Part shown: positions 6,866 to 7,413 of the stretch, in pieces | Numbering within the stretch: the stretch's first letter is position 1 | Layout of the letters: each line of letters starts with the position of its first letter | From: CAZAQS01 sp964486825 | Lineage (GTDB): Bacteria > Chloroflexota > Anaerolineae > Anaerolineales > UBA4823 | Assembly (NCBI GenBank): GCA_964486825.1 | Contig: CAZAQS010000234.1 | Coordinates: 1 to 7,413 of the forward strand | DNA length: 7,413 nucleotides | Direction: 5' to 3' | Notes under the pieces: model-generated | What the model saw: only the letters and a program-made list of their open reading frames with translations | Told to the model about the DNA's origin: nothing | Database searches by the model: none | Translations under genes and position numbers: made by a program

Positions 6866-7413
6866 CTACCTTCCTTCCTGGGCCAGCGTCCGGGCCGCGG
6901 CGGCGATATCCTCGACCTGGGGTACTGCGGCCTGTTCGAGCGTCCGGTTGTATGGGATCGGGACATCCCGCCCCGCCAGGCGGCGAATGGGGGCATCCAG
7001 GTAGTCGAAGGCATCGCTCGCGGCAATCATCGCAGCCAGCTCACCGCCAAAGCCGCCGGTCAGGGGGGCCTCGTGGACGATCAGCGCCCGGCCCGTCCTG
7101 GACACCGACCGGACGATCGTGTCCTTGTCGAGCGGTTTCAGGCAGCGAGGGTCGACCACTTCGACCTCAATCCCTTCGGCTGCCAGCTTATCGGCAGCTT
7201 CCAGGGCGCGCGGCACCATGATCGAGTAGGCTATGATTGTCAGGTCACGTCCTTCACGCTTGACCTCGCCCGATTGGAGGGGAATGCAGTAGGTCTCTTC
7301 CGGCACCGATCCCTTGGTCCGGTAGAGCAGTTTGTGCTCCATGAATAAGACCGGGTTGTTGTCCCGGATGGCAGCTACGAGCAGCCCCTTAGCGTCGTAC
7401 GGGCTGGAAGGCG
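6866..7413 (-). CDS. 2-oxoacid dehydrogenase E1 component, beta subunit, C-terminal part (cut by window edge)
   Basis: The frame is open from the right edge (first full codon at 7411) to the TAG at 6866, giving 181 residues, about the last 55% of a usual E1 beta of roughly 325-330. The visible part begins PSSPYDAKGLLVAAIRDNNP and continues FMEHKLLYR, the end of the pyrimidine-binding transketolase-like domain. The C-terminal transketolase domain follows, with VEVVDPRCLKPLD (about 7127-7168) and VHEAPLTGGFGGE (about 7040-7078). Together with E1 alpha, expected just beyond the right edge, it decarboxylates a 2-oxoacid with thiamine diphosphate and reductively acylates the E2 lipoyl group. It fits the pyruvate (PdhB), acetoin (AcoB) and branched-chain subtypes, which cannot be told apart here. 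A Met codon at 7342 lies inside the conserved FMEHKLLYR block and is not the start. Confidence 0.95.
   Translation of the reverse strand, partial: PSSPYDAKGLLVAAIRDNNPVLFMEHKLLYRTKGSVPEETYCIPLQSGEVKREGRDLTIIAYSIMVPRALEAADKLAAEGIEVEVVDPRCLKPLDKDTIVRSVSRTGRALIVHEAPLTGGFGGELAAMIAASDAFDYLDAPIRRLAGRDVPIPYNRTLEQAAVPQVEDIAAAARTLAQEGR
6869..6878 (-). promoter_or_regulatory. Ribosome binding site of E2, inside the end of the E1 beta gene
   Basis: The minus strand reads GGAAGGAAGG immediately before the E1 beta TAG stop and 5 bases before the E2 ATG at 6863. The same bases encode the last residues (EGR) of E1 beta. This placement supports coupled translation of the two subunits, which need matched amounts. 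Confidence 0.7.

Overview
The window looks like bacterial chromosomal DNA, probably from a metagenome or draft assembly, because a 10-base run of N interrupts one gene. Every gene I can support lies on the minus strand, so the locus reads from right (7413) to left (1). The lipoyl domain of the E2 protein, the zinc-free MDR dehydrogenase and the mix of sugar kinases beside a 2-oxoacid dehydrogenase recall Chloroflexota (Anaerolineae-like) genomes. That taxonomic guess is from memory of the families and is only moderately supported.

Layout in reading order. At 7413-6866 is the C-terminal part of a 2-oxoacid dehydrogenase E1 beta subunit, cut by the window edge. At 6863-5556 is its E2 dihydrolipoyl acyltransferase partner, starting 2 bases after the E1 beta stop. 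At 5485-4700 is a HAD-IIA (NagD-like) phosphatase. At 4637-3083 is an FGGY sugar kinase broken only by the assembly gap. At 3065-2187 is an SMP-30/gluconolactonase-family lactonase. At 2072-549 is a second FGGY kinase, close to the L-xylulose/3-keto-L-gulonate kinase LyxK. At 543-1 is the N-terminal part of a zinc-independent medium-chain dehydrogenase/quinone oxidoreductase, cut by the left edge.

Gaps between genes are 2, 70, 62, 17, 114 and 5 bases, and no convincing terminator hairpin was found in any of them, so one transcript or a short series of linked transcripts is plausible. No stretch over 300 bases lacks a gene. No RNA gene, mobile element, CRISPR array or long repeat was seen.

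Taken together (inference), the left five genes look like a sugar, sugar-acid or lactone catabolic module: a lactonase opens an aldonolactone, kinases trap the keto-sugar or sugar acid as a phosphate, and a dehydrogenase and a phosphatase adjust intermediates. The E1/E2 genes would handle a 2-oxoacid, perhaps pyruvate from the pathway, and make acyl-CoA. The substrates are not determinable from sequence alone. I see no clearly new class of system; the most interesting point is the pairing of two different FGGY kinases with a lactonase next to a 2-oxoacid dehydrogenase complex.
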